Positions 1-7,369 of a stretch of 64,000 bases of DNA are shown here, piece after piece (the stretch's first letter is position 1; the number at the start of each line of letters is the position of its first letter). The DNA lies in contig JAESII010000008.1 of the NCBI GenBank assembly GCA_016756725.1, positions 1 through 64,000 on the forward strand, given 5' to 3'. Under the pieces are notes generated by a model, which was not told the origin of the DNA, ran no database searches, and saw nothing but the letters and a program-made list of their open reading frames with translations. Source of the DNA: Synergistaceae bacterium. GTDB lineage: Bacteria > Synergistota > Synergistia > Synergistales > Aminithiophilaceae. The translations under genes and the position numbers were made by a program.

Positions 1-63
1 TTCGTCTTCAAGGGGGAATCCTATCGATTTGCTCAGCGCAGCACCAAAGAACTGAACGCCTGA
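1..63 (+). CDS. IstB-like IS21 helper ATPase, C-terminal end (partial)
   Basis: The window opens inside a frame that reads FVFKGESYRFAQRST and stops with TGA at 61-63. The VFxGxSYR pattern resembles the extreme C-terminus of IstB, the AAA+ helper of IS21-family transposition. The DNA just after it looks like an IS21 right end, which supports the call. Only 20 codons are visible, so intactness upstream cannot be judged. Confidence 0.5.
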   Translation, partial: FVFKGESYRFAQRSTKELNA

Positions 64-126
64 CGGCAGTAGGGGTGGGCTCCTTTTACAGGATCATGAT
101 GGGTTCCTTTTCGATTGACGAAAACA
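64..126 (+). mobile_element. Probable right end of an IS21-family element
   Basis: Directly after the IstB-like stop there are two spaced copies of a GGGTTCCTTTT / GGGCTCCTTTT motif, and the segment ends in CGATTGACGAAAACA at 112-126. Spaced terminal repeats of this type, ending in a CA dinucleotide, are typical of IS21-family right ends. The exact terminus is inferred. The left end and target duplication are outside the window. Confidence 0.45.
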
Positions 127-271
127 GAGCCTCCGGGTCGATCTCCGCTTTGGCCAGGCGGAGCAGGTTTTCAACGACTGTGCGAACGGTTTCCAATCCT
201 GCTTCCTCCCACTCGCGCGAACGTTTCCGCTGGATACCTATCGGAGCCGGATGGGAAGTGTCGGAGCCCCT
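86..271 (-). pseudogene. Broken reading frame abutting the IS end
   Basis: On the minus strand an open frame without a start codon runs from an upstream stop at 272-274 to a TAA at 86-88. It includes the protein-like stretch REWEEAGLETVRTVVENLL followed by RLAKAEIDPEALF, with plausible amphipathic helices. Its last codons lie in the IS end, so it may be the remnant of a gene cut by the insertion. I do not recognise the family, and chance is not excluded. Confidence 0.25.
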
Positions 272-285
272 TTATCTGCCAAAAA

Positions 286-322
286 ATACCACTTGATAAT
301 ATTTTGCTGAGTGGTATATATT
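286..322 (+). promoter_or_regulatory. Promoter with perfect operator dyad upstream of the XRE-ImmA gene
   Basis: A -35-like TTGATA (293-298) and a -10-like TATATT (317-322, 18-bp spacer; TATATA at 315 gives 16) lie 26 bp before the start codon. A perfect inverted repeat, ATACCACT (286-293) and AGTGGTAT (310-317), overlaps the -35 on the left and the -10 on the right. This is the usual position for an autoregulatory operator bound by the encoded HTH protein. Binding is inferred. Confidence 0.6.
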
Positions 323-347
323 AGAAGAACCCAGAAAGGAGGCGACC

Positions 348-1460
348 ATGAATCTGCAGATACTCGCCCAAAATGTGAGGCGGTTGAGGACTGCGAAGCG
401 CTTGAGCCAACGCGCCCTGGCGGACGATGCGGGTCTCTCCTTGCCGGCGATAAAGAGTCTCGAACTCGCAAGGAGCGAGCCGCGGATGAGGACGATGCAG
501 GCAATCGCCAAGGCCCTCGATGTGAAGCTTCAGGAACTTTTCCAGCCGGTTCGGGAATTGCGCACCGTCCGGTTCCGTTCGGCGAAACGGATGCAGAATC
601 GTGAGAATGTCCTGGCCGAGGTGGCGAGGTGGCTCGATGATTTCTCTTTTCTCGAGGAGAGTCTGAATCAAAAGATGCCGTTCAGCCTTGGCACCGTCCG
701 GAGACAATGCTCCAGAGACCGCCTCGCCGAGGCGGCCGGACTCTGCCGGAAAAAGTTGGGGCTGAAGGCCACCGAACCCATCCACGACATCTGCGGCCTG
801 CTCGAACACGCGGGCGTGAAGGTTTTCCCAGTTCCCATGGCTTCCGATAGTTTCTTCGGCCTCTCTGTGGGTGAGGAGGACGGCGGGCCGGCGGTGGTGG
901 TGAACGTATGGGAGCGGATTTCAGTGGAAAGACGCATTTTCAGCGCCGCCCATGAACTCGGTCACCTCATGTTGCATCTCGACGCCTACGACGTCACCAA
1001 GGTCAAGGAGAGCAAGGAGGAAGAACAGGAGGCCGACCGTTTTGCCGGGCATTTTTTAATGCCGAACGAGGGGTTCCGCAAGGAATGGAATGAAGCAGCC
1101 GGATTGCACTTCGTCGACAGGGTCTTCAAGGTCAAGCGCATTTTCCGGGTCAGTTATAAAACCGTTCTCTCCCGTCTCCTGGAAGAAGAGGCCGTGGACA
1201 AGTCCATCTGGATGAAGTTCAACATGGCCTATCAGCAACACTTCCACCGAAAGCTTTCCTTCAAGGAAGAACCGATGGGCATCGATCCAGCGGAGCCGTT
1301 CGGGATGCAAAGGTTCGATTTCTACGAAGACCGATTCAAACGCCTGACCAGGGAAGCGGTGGAAAAAGACAAAATATCCCTCAGCCGCGGCGCGGAGATG
1401 CTTCGGATTGGCATTGAGGAGATGCAGGACCTGCTCCAGAATTGGGAGGTCATTCTGTGA
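348..1460 (+). CDS. XRE-family HTH protein fused to an ImmA/IrrE-type metallopeptidase (antitoxin-like)
   Basis: 370 residues. Residues ~5-65 form an XRE/Cro helix-turn-helix (LSQRALADDAGLSLPAIKSLE). Residues ~130-260 are a COG2856/DUF955 (ImmA/IrrE) domain with the zinc-protease motif HELGH at 202-206. Family members are found as phage-type repressor proteases or as antitoxins of toxin-antitoxin pairs. The ATG at 348 follows AGAAAGGAGG with good spacing. The stop overlaps the GTG of the following PIN gene by 4 bp, so the two are translationally coupled. The dyad over the promoter suggests autorepression. The fused architecture suggests a regulator that may be inactivated by its own or a partner peptidase. 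Confidence 0.8.
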   Translation: MNLQILAQNVRRLRTAKRLSQRALADDAGLSLPAIKSLELARSEPRMRTMQAIAKALDVKLQELFQPVRELRTVRFRSAKRMQNRENVLAEVARWLDDFSFLEESLNQKMPFSLGTVRRQCSRDRLAEAAGLCRKKLGLKATEPIHDICGLLEHAGVKVFPVPMASDSFFGLSVGEEDGGPAVVVNVWERISVERRIFSAAHELGHLMLHLDAYDVTKVKESKEEEQEADRFAGHFLMPNEGFRKEWNEAAGLHFVDRVFKVKRIFRVSYKTVLSRLLEEEAVDKSIWMKFNMAYQQHFHRKLSFKEEPMGIDPAEPFGMQRFDFYEDRFKRLTREAVEKDKISLSRGAEMLRIGIEEMQDLLQNWEVIL

Positions 1461-1990
1461 CACGCCGGCCGGCTCACCGCAAGTTGATGATCATGGACGC
1501 ATGCGTGCTGATCGATTTCATCAAGGCGGAGCGGGCCGTGCTGGAACTCGTGGTGAAACATATCGGTCCATTGCACGTGACCAGCCCGGTCGTGGACGAG
1601 GTTAACGAAATCGATGATGAAAACGAGCTGGTAGTCCTCGGACTGATCATTATCGAGCCTAAAATCGAAGATGCGTATGCCGCCGGTGGCCGATCCGGAC
1701 CGTTATCGTTCGAGGACTGGCTATGCCTGTTAACGGCCAAACGGCATGGTTTCACCTGCGTGACTAACGACAAGAATTTACGAAAGTTGTGCAAACAGGA
1801 AGGGGTCTCGTCGCTGTGGGGACTTGAGCTTGTGGCCGAACTGCACAAGGTCGGCGGAATCACCGGCAAAGAGGCGCTGGTTTTTGCTCAAACCGTTAGG
1901 CAGTCGAATTCCAAGCACATCACCGAGAAGATCGTCTCGCGTTTTGCGGATCGCATTCGGCGGCAGGAAGGTCACAGGTCCCGGACATGA
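1457..1990 (+). CDS. PIN-domain-like putative toxin/RNase
   Basis: About 177 residues from the GTG at 1457, which overlaps the upstream stop and follows GGGAGGT at 1444-1450. The N-terminus has a PIN-type first acidic strand (MIMDACVLIDF). Acidic residues follow around VVDEVNEIDDEN, and then the C-terminal FEDWLCLLTAKRHG and TCVTNDKNLRKLC segment. That order matches PIN-fold Mg2+-dependent ribonucleases, the commonest type II toxins. Coupling to an XRE-ImmA regulator supports a toxin/antitoxin-like pair. A PIN fold with a non-toxin role is the alternative. The target RNA is unknown. Confidence 0.65.
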   Translation: MTRRPAHRKLMIMDACVLIDFIKAERAVLELVVKHIGPLHVTSPVVDEVNEIDDENELVVLGLIIIEPKIEDAYAAGGRSGPLSFEDWLCLLTAKRHGFTCVTNDKNLRKLCKQEGVSSLWGLELVAELHKVGGITGKEALVFAQTVRQSNSKHITEKIVSRFADRIRRQEGHRSRT

Positions 1991-2089
1991 TGATCCGGGC
2001 ATTTGAGCTTTATCGGAATTCCGTCACCCAAACCTGGTGACGATGTAGTGCGACAATGATCGCACCGATAACTCAATTGCTCTTGAGGG

Positions 2090-2500
2090 TTTGGTATTTC
2101 AGAGCGTGGACGTCTCGTCCGCGAGGGGCTGGGGTTTGGTATTTCCGGAGCGCGGCCATCCTGGCCGCGGGCGGGCCGGTTCGCAGGCCCGCTTGTTCTT
2201 TGGGTTTGCTCTTCGCAGCGAGGCTATTCTGTCCGTGTCGGTTAAGACCCTAAGGGCCTTCGGCCCTTCGGCGGGCGAGACGCCCGCCCCCCGAGAGCCA
2301 ACCCCTTCGGCGGGCGAGACGCCCGCCCCCCGAGAGGCCCGCTTGGTCTTTGGGTTTGTTTTTCGCAGCGAGGTCATTCTGTCGTGTCGTTTAGGACCCT
2401 AAGGGCCTTCGGCCCTTCGGCGGGCGAGACGCCCGCCCCCCGAGAACCAACCCCTTCGACGGGCGCATTGGCCCGCCCCCCGAGAGGCAGGTCTTTAGTC
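2090..2500 (+). repeat. REP-like palindromic repeat array R1
   Basis: About 0.4 kb without a credible gene, made of recurring hairpin modules: CGCGGCCA-TCC-TGGCCGCG, GGGCC-TTC-GGCCC and GGCGGGCG-AGA-CGCCCGCC. They are joined by conserved linkers such as TTTGGGTTTG, CGCAGCGAGG and TTCTGTCCGTGTCGGTTAAG. The first module has a mismatch (GTGGACG...CGTCCGCG). Open frames here are by-products of the repeats. The array separates the XRE/PIN pair from the AbiE pair. Confidence 0.9.
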
Positions 2501-2519
2501 GAGCAAGGGGCCTGCCTCT
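2483..2519. terminator. Possible terminator hairpin downstream of abiEii
   Basis: AGAGGCAGG (2483-2491) pairs with CCTGCCTCT (2511-2519) around a 19-nt loop, followed on the + strand by TCTTTCCTT. It lies at the edge of array R1, beyond the stop of the minus-strand abiEii. The T-run is weak, so function is uncertain. Confidence 0.3.
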
Positions 2520-2545
2520 CTTTCCTTGCCTTTCTGGGGCTCCCG

Positions 2546-3427
2546 TTATCCTTCAAAAAGAAAACGTTTCTCAAGGGATTCAAAGAGGGCACGATCCCAG
2601 TGGTCCAGGTCGCTGCTATCGAGCAGGAAGGGGTAAAGGTCTTTTTTTGCCGATTCTACGTCGAGACGGGAAACCCGTTCTCGGTAAAGACGGAGCACGT
2701 CGTCTTCCTGAAGGGCATGGGAAGAGGTCCAATGTCCGCTCTGCCTGAGTTTGGCTTCGAGGTAGGAAAGATTGACGGCGATTTTTTTCCGGAGAAACCA
2801 GAGGCAGTCATACCAGTCTCTCCCTTTGATTCGTTTTCCCCACTGACGACAGAGCAGGGCATGCATTTTGCCGGCAAAGAGGCAAGGAAGGGTCATGGTC
2901 CGAAGAGGAAAGGGAATGGGGAAAAGAGGGTAGGCGATTTCTTCATGGAAGTTTCTGGCCCCTCCTGTATCGACTTCCAGTTTGATCCGGAGGGTCTGAT
3001 TCTGGGGAAACCCTTTAGCCAGGCCTTCCAGGCCGGACGGAGGAGAGAGTGACAGGATGCCCCTGAGCGGTTCGGTTCGGATCTGTGCGGCTGCGATGCC
3101 TCCGGGCGATTGTGTTGGGCTCCGTCGGAAGGTGGCTTCGACCTCGAAGCGACGCAAGCAGTTTTCGACGGCGTCTCCGAAAGCATCAAGCTCAATGCTC
3201 TCGACGGACGGACGAAGAGAGAAATCCAAGTCCTCGGAAAAACGATTCAGGCCGTGAAGGACCCGTAATGCCGTCCCTCCGTAAAAGGCAACGGATTCAA
3301 AGAAGCCGCCTTCGTGCAGGCCGAAAAGGATAATTTCCTGGAGGACCTCGCGCAAGGCTTTCAGTGCAGATTCGGGAGCCGAAATGTCATAGCGCGTGAG
3401 CATTTCCTCCACCACGTGGGCGGCCAT
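2546..3427 (-). CDS. abiEii: AbiEii/AbiGii-type nucleotidyltransferase toxin
   Basis: 293 residues from the ATG at 3427, chosen because GGAAGGAGG lies just upstream; an in-frame ATG at 3445 would overlap that ribosome site. The motif YGGTALRVLHGLNRFSEDLDF (residues ~49-69) is the AbiEii signature: a GG helix of the polymerase-beta-like fold followed by the acidic metal-binding DLD pair. AbiEii is the toxin of type IV AbiE phage-abortive-infection systems. The cognate AbiEi lies directly upstream and overlaps by about 40 bp. Both occupy an island cassette bounded by repeat arrays. Confidence 0.85.
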   Translation of the reverse strand: MAAHVVEEMLTRYDISAPESALKALREVLQEIILFGLHEGGFFESVAFYGGTALRVLHGLNRFSEDLDFSLRPSVESIELDAFGDAVENCLRRFEVEATFRRSPTQSPGGIAAAQIRTEPLRGILSLSPPSGLEGLAKGFPQNQTLRIKLEVDTGGARNFHEEIAYPLFPIPFPLRTMTLPCLFAGKMHALLCRQWGKRIKGRDWYDCLWFLRKKIAVNLSYLEAKLRQSGHWTSSHALQEDDVLRLYRERVSRLDVESAKKDLYPFLLDSSDLDHWDRALFESLEKRFLFEG

Positions 3428-4097
3428 GGCTTTTCCTCCTTCCATCGCAAAGGCGAAAGAAAGTGGCCAGTGAGGTCACTTTTCTGGAGCGGTAGGCTTT
3501 GCCGAAACGGAGAATTTCGTCGATCTTCGCTTTGGACCAGAAATCCTCGTCAAGGCGCAGGTCATCGATGAGGTAGGTTTCCCAGTCGACCGGTGAGGGG
3601 AGGTTTTCCAGCCAGATTTTGTCGGCCAAGGCTTTCTCGGGTGAGGCGATGAAAAAGCGCTCGCTTTTCCCTGTGCTGTCCGGCAGAGTGGCCACTGTTC
3701 TCCCCAGGCAGAAAGCCTCCTCAGGAATTCGGATGTAGGTGAAGGTGCCTGTGGGGGAACGATACTCCCTGCTGCGCAGGGGAGTGACCGAGGTGAAGAC
3801 CTCGACCGATTCAGGAATGAGGCCGTGAAATTGAAGAGCGTATTCCAGGGATAGGGTGGATGGAAGCAGGAGCTGATTGGCGAGCCACCGCTTGTGGATC
3901 GACCGGCGTCGCCACAGGGGGCCGAGGAGAAACCACTCGCGGGTGACGCGCTCGATGATGCCCTTGACGGTCAGGGAGGCGATGGCGTCGTCTGGACGCC
4001 GGTAGCCTCGTTGTAGGAGGATTTCGACGAGGCGGCTCCGTGGAAACTCCTCTCGACCGAGGCTGGAGATCAATTCGGGAACGGTTATCTTGGTCAT
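3387..4097 (-). CDS. abiEi: AbiEi-type antitoxin/transcriptional repressor
   Basis: 236 residues from the ATG at 4097, which follows AAGGAGGCGG; the longer frame to 4145 lacks such a site. The N-terminal ~60 residues (ITVPELISSLGREEFPRSR...) look like the AbiEi winged-helix domain. The remainder matches the AbiEi C-terminal region (LSLEYALQFHGLIPE, SPEKALADKIWL). AbiEi antitoxins bind their own promoter and counteract the AbiEii transferase. The 3' end overlaps abiEii, so the pair is co-expressed. Confidence 0.85.
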   Translation of the reverse strand: MTKITVPELISSLGREEFPRSRLVEILLQRGYRRPDDAIASLTVKGIIERVTREWFLLGPLWRRRSIHKRWLANQLLLPSTLSLEYALQFHGLIPESVEVFTSVTPLRSREYRSPTGTFTYIRIPEEAFCLGRTVATLPDSTGKSERFFIASPEKALADKIWLENLPSPVDWETYLIDDLRLDEDFWSKAKIDEILRFGKAYRSRKVTSLATFFRLCDGRRKSHGRPRGGGNAHAL

Positions 4098-4116
4098 GAT
4101 CCGCCTCCTTGCGGAG

Positions 4117-4145
4117 AGAGTATCATCAAAAATAAACGGTATCAA
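4117..4145 (-). promoter_or_regulatory. abiE promoter
   Basis: On the minus strand TTGATA (4140-4145) and TACTCT (4117-4122) are separated by 17 bp and lie 20 bp upstream of the abiEi ATG. The AT-rich stretch between them contrasts with the flanking GC-rich repeats. Confidence 0.55.
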
Positions 4146-4204
4146 GCGGAAAAATCGATTGTTTGTCGAAGAGCAAGCATTTAAGGATTAAACAAAGCGG
4201 GCTT

Positions 4205-4615
4205 GTTCTCCTGATTCTTTCAGAGCGCGGCCATCTTGGCCGCGGGGGTCTGGGGTTTGGCATTTCGGGGCGCGGACGTCCCGTCCGCGATGGGGTTGGG
4301 GTTTGGCATTTCGGAGCGCGGACGTCTCGTCCGCGATGGGGTTGGATCCGGCTTTTCCGGAGCGCGGCCATCCTGGCCGCGTCGGTTAAGACCCTAAGGG
4401 CCTCCGCCCCTTCGGCGGGCGCATTGGCCCGCCCCCCGAGAGGCCCGCTGGCTTTGGTTCTTCGGAGCGCGGCCATCCTGGCCGCGGGCGGGCCGATTCA
4501 CAGGCCCGCTTGGTCTTTGGGTTTGTTTTTCGCAGCGAGGTCATTCTGTCGTGTCGTTTAGGACCCTAAGGGCCTTCGGCCCTTCGGCGGGCGCATTGGC
4601 CCGCCCCACGAAAGC
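4205..4615 (+). repeat. REP-like palindromic repeat array R2
   Basis: Same hairpin family as R1. It begins with GAGCGCGGCCATCTTGGCCG and contains two CGCGGACG-TCC/TCT-CGTCCGCG modules separated by GATGGGGTTGG linkers. It ends with the CTAAGGGCC-TTCGGCCC and GGCGGGCGCATTGGCCCGCC modules. It lies between abiE and the ATPase-nuclease gene. No coding evidence. Confidence 0.9.
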
Positions 4616-4649
4616 CGCATCTTTAGAGCCTCCGCCAGGGGGCTCAATT

Positions 4650-4693
4650 TTTGTATGATCAGGAATATAATGATCGTGATCATACAAGGGAGG
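4650..4693 (+). promoter_or_regulatory. Promoter/leader with perfect dyad centred on the -10, shared with position 8148
   Basis: TATAAT at 4666-4671 lies exactly in the middle of a perfect inverted repeat, TGTATGATCA (4652-4661) and TGATCATACA (4677-4686), followed at once by the ribosome site AAGGGAGG (4686-4693). The same layout, with identical spacings, precedes the unrelated gene at 8200. A dyad over the -10 suggests repressor control. Confidence 0.6.
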
Positions 4694-4701
4694 TGGTGGC
4701 T

Positions 4702-6111
4702 TTGTTTGTCGGACGCCATGACGAGCTGGCGGCTTTGGAGGCCCTCTACGAAAGGGAGGGGTTTCAGATGGTAGTCCTTTATGGGCGCAGGCGCGTGGGG
4801 AAGACAACGCTGCTGACGGAGTTCCAGAAAGGCCGGGAGGGGATTTTTTTCGTGGCTCAAGAGGCCAACGATGCCCTCAACCTGGAGCTTTTTTCCAGAC
4901 AGGTCTATGCCTTTTTCGACATGCCCCAGACTCTGCCCCCCTTTACCTCCTGGCATGACGTCTTCTCCTTTATCGCTTCCAAGAGTCGGGATCGTCGGAT
5001 GCTGCTCATTCTCGACGAGTTTTCCTACGCCGCAGAGGCCAATCGGTCGCTGCTGTCGATTCTGCAGAACGTGATCGACCACGAGATGAAGGGAACCCAC
5101 CTCTTCCTGATCCTCTGCGGATCGACCCTCACCTTCATGGAGCACGACGTGATGGGGGCCAAGAGCCCTCTTTACGGCAGGCGGACGGCTCAGATCAAGG
5201 TGGCTCCCTTTGACTATTTCGACGCTTCGTTAATGCTTGATGGTTATTGCGAGGCCGATTGCATCCGGTTTTACGCCGTTTTCGGAGGGCTTCCTCACTA
5301 CCTGAGCCTCATCGATCCCGGGGAGTCTTTCGACGAAAACGTCGGCCGTCTCGTTTTTTCAAAATACGGCTATCTCTACGAAGAGCCGATGATGCTGCTC
5401 AACCAGGAGCTTCGGGAGCCGGCTCTCTATAATTCTCTCCTAAAGGCCATCGCCGGCGGGGCGTCGAAGATGAACGAAATCACGACAGCCATCGGAGAGG
5501 AGCGGACGAAGGTGACGCGCTACCTGGACAGGCTCGGACAGCTCGATGTCCTGTCCAGAAGGTGCCCTTTCGGCGAGAAGAAGGAGAAAAGCCGCAAGGG
5601 AATTTATCGCTTTGACGATAACTTTTACGATTTCTGGTACCGCTATGTCTTTCCCCATAAGGCGCTGATCGAAAGAGGGGAGGGGAAGAGGGTCTTTGCC
5701 GAGCTCGTCCGGGCCGACATGAACGCCTTTATCGGCAAGAAATTCGAAGCGGTCTGCTTTCAGTACATGACGAGACTGAACGGCCTGGGCCGTCTGCCCT
5801 TTTGGTTTTCGGAGATTGGCAGCTGGTGGGGGCCTGACAGGGGGAGAAAGACCCAGGAGGAGTTGGACCTGGTGGCTCAGTCTAAAGACGGGAAAAAGAT
5901 CATCTACGGCGAGTGCAAGTTCAAGGGAGAGAAGATGACGGGCGCCGATCTGGAGAAGCTCCAGTACCGGGCGCGTCTGATCGGACGGCCTGACGTCGCT
6001 TATTACTACCTCTTCTCGCGGTCTGGTTTCTGTGCGGATCTCCTTGGCCGGGCAGCAGAGGACGACAGGATTGTCCTCGTCCCCCTCGAGGGGCTCTTCC
6101 AAATCGGCTGA
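4702..6111 (+). CDS. DUF234-type AAA ATPase fused to a PD-(D/E)XK-like C-terminal domain
   Basis: 469 residues from the TTG at 4702, chosen because AAGGGAGG ends 8 bp upstream; frames starting earlier run through the promoter dyad. P-loop GRRRVGKTT lies at ~28-36 and Walker B LLILDE at ~101-106. A winged-helix-like segment follows (KMNEITTAIGEERTKVTRYLDRL). The C-terminal DUF234 part holds EELDLVAQ...YGECKFK, the spacing of a PD-(D/E)XK nuclease core. Such ATPases are common in archaea and anaerobic bacteria with no settled function. A defence or DNA-processing role is inferred from the nuclease-like core and the island setting. Confidence 0.75.
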   Translation: MFVGRHDELAALEALYEREGFQMVVLYGRRRVGKTTLLTEFQKGREGIFFVAQEANDALNLELFSRQVYAFFDMPQTLPPFTSWHDVFSFIASKSRDRRMLLILDEFSYAAEANRSLLSILQNVIDHEMKGTHLFLILCGSTLTFMEHDVMGAKSPLYGRRTAQIKVAPFDYFDASLMLDGYCEADCIRFYAVFGGLPHYLSLIDPGESFDENVGRLVFSKYGYLYEEPMMLLNQELREPALYNSLLKAIAGGASKMNEITTAIGEERTKVTRYLDRLGQLDVLSRRCPFGEKKEKSRKGIYRFDDNFYDFWYRYVFPHKALIERGEGKRVFAELVRADMNAFIGKKFEAVCFQYMTRLNGLGRLPFWFSEIGSWWGPDRGRKTQEELDLVAQSKDGKKIIYGECKFKGEKMTGADLEKLQYRARLIGRPDVAYYYLFSRSGFCADLLGRAAEDDRIVLVPLEGLFQIG

Positions 6112-6127
6112 CGGCAAGGCCCGGGTT

Positions 6128-6600
6128 CTTCGGGGCGCGGACGTCCTGGCCGGGAGGGGTTTTGGTATTTCGGAGCGCGGACGTCTCGTCCGCGATGGGG
6201 TTGGATTCGGCCTTTCCGGAGCGCGGCCATCTTGGCCGCGGGCGGGCCGGTTTGCAGGCCCGCTTGTTCTTTGAGTTTGCTCTTCGCAGCGAGGCTATTC
6301 TGTCCTTGTCGGTTAAACCCAAAGGGCCTTCGGCCCTTCGGCGGGCGAGGACGCCCGCCCCCCGAAAGGCCCGAGAACCAAACCCTTCGGCGGGCGCATT
6401 GGCCCGCCCCCCGAGAGGCCCGCAGGCTTTGGTTCTTCGGAGCGCGGCCATCCTGGCCGCGGGCGGGCCGGTTCACAGGCCCGCTTGGTCTTTGGGTTTG
6501 TTTTTCGCAGCGAGGTTATTCTGTCCTTGTCGGTTAAACCCAAAGGGCCTTCGGCCCTTCGGCGGGCGCATTGGCCCGCCCCCCGAGAGGCCCCGCAGGT
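6128..6600 (+). repeat. REP-like palindromic repeat array R3
   Basis: About 0.47 kb of the same modules: CGCGGACG hairpins, CGCGGCCA hairpins, GCGGGC...GCCCGC spacer hairpins around GCCGGTTTGCAGGC, and two blocks of CAAAGGGCC-TTCGGCCC. It occupies the gap between the DUF234 ATPase and higBA. Confidence 0.9.
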
Positions 6601-6696
6601 TTTGGAGCCCCCTTTTTGAGACAAGGATCTCCAGCCTGTAGAAGATGGAGTCGCTTCCGTGCTTTGCGCCAGATCTTTCAGCGTTGACGACGAATC

Positions 6697-6726
6697 TTGC
6701 GCGATATATCGATATTGATATATAAT
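6697..6726 (+). promoter_or_regulatory. higBA promoter with dyad
   Basis: TTGCGC (6697-6702), an 18-bp spacer and TATAAT (6721-6726). A perfect dyad ATATATC (6704-6710) / GATATAT (6717-6723) with a 6-nt centre fills the spacer and enters the -10. The toxin ATG is only 11 bp after the -10, so the transcript may be nearly leaderless. Confidence 0.5.
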
Positions 6727-6736
6727 CCATGATGCG

Positions 6737-7069
6737 ATGAAGAAGATAACCTTTTTGGGCGATTCGTTGAAGCGTCTGAAGGCTTTCCCCAATGAGGCTA
6801 GGCTTGAGGCGGGGTATAACCTCTACCTCATCCAGCGTGGGGAGTTACCTGTTGACTTCAAACCGATGCAGGCCGTGGGGCCAGGGGTCTACGAAATACG
6901 TATCAAGGGCGATGATGGGAGTTTTCGAGTTTTCTACGTGGCGAATCTCCCAGAAGCTGTTTTTGTGCTCCATGCGTTTCAAAAAAAGAGCCGTGCTACA
7001 TCGAAAAAAGACATTGCTTTGGGCCGGGAGCGGTATAGGGCATTACCGGGAGGCGAGAGAAATGGCTGA
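6737..7069 (+). CDS. higB: HigB/RelE-like toxin (Gp49-type mRNA interferase)
   Basis: 110 residues. The N-terminal helices (KRLKAFPNEARLEAGYNLYLIQRG) and the central GPGVYEIRIKGDDGSFRVFY strand, followed by VFVLHAFQKKS, are the phage-derived Gp49-like/HigB toxin signature of the RelE superfamily. These toxins cleave mRNA at the ribosome. The ATG at 6737 lies 11 bp after a -10 with no obvious Shine-Dalgarno. The 3' end overlaps the antitoxin start by 8 bp, in toxin-first order as in higBA. Confidence 0.85.
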   Translation: MKKITFLGDSLKRLKAFPNEARLEAGYNLYLIQRGELPVDFKPMQAVGPGVYEIRIKGDDGSFRVFYVANLPEAVFVLHAFQKKSRATSKKDIALGRERYRALPGGERNG

Positions 7070-7337
7070 GACTTTTGTGAATGTGTGGGATGCCCTGGAA
7101 GACGGGTCGGAGACGGCTGCTAATCTTAAGCTGCGCTCGGAGCTGATGGTCGAGATCACTCATATCATCAGGAAGAACAATTGGACCCAGCGGGAAGCTG
7201 CGAAGCGCTGCGGTGTTACACAGCCGAGGATGAGCGATCTGATGCAGGGCAAAATGGCGAAATTCTCCCTTGATGCCCTCGTCAACATGGCAACGGCTAT
7301 GGGCTGGAAGGTTGAACTGCTTGTCCATGCCGGGTAA
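7062..7337 (+). CDS. higA: HigA-like XRE antitoxin
   Basis: 91 residues from the ATG at 7062, preceded by GGGAGG at 7048-7053; an upstream frame opening at 6792 is an artefact of overlap with higB. The HTH region (NNWTQREAAKRCGVTQPRMSDLMQG) is followed by a short C-terminal strand (GWKVELLVHAG), as in the HigA2/HTH_37 type. It should bind the HigB-type toxin and the dyad at 6704-6723. The overlap with higB ensures coupled translation. Confidence 0.85.
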   Translation: MAETFVNVWDALEDGSETAANLKLRSELMVEITHIIRKNNWTQREAAKRCGVTQPRMSDLMQGKMAKFSLDALVNMATAMGWKVELLVHAG

Positions 7338-7369
7338 AAACAGTCCCGCTTACACAAGACGGAGCTTTT

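Noticed and set aside
6792..7061. Extended N-terminus of HigA in a second frame
   Set aside because: It is the off-frame reading of higB; the HTH protein begins naturally at 7062.
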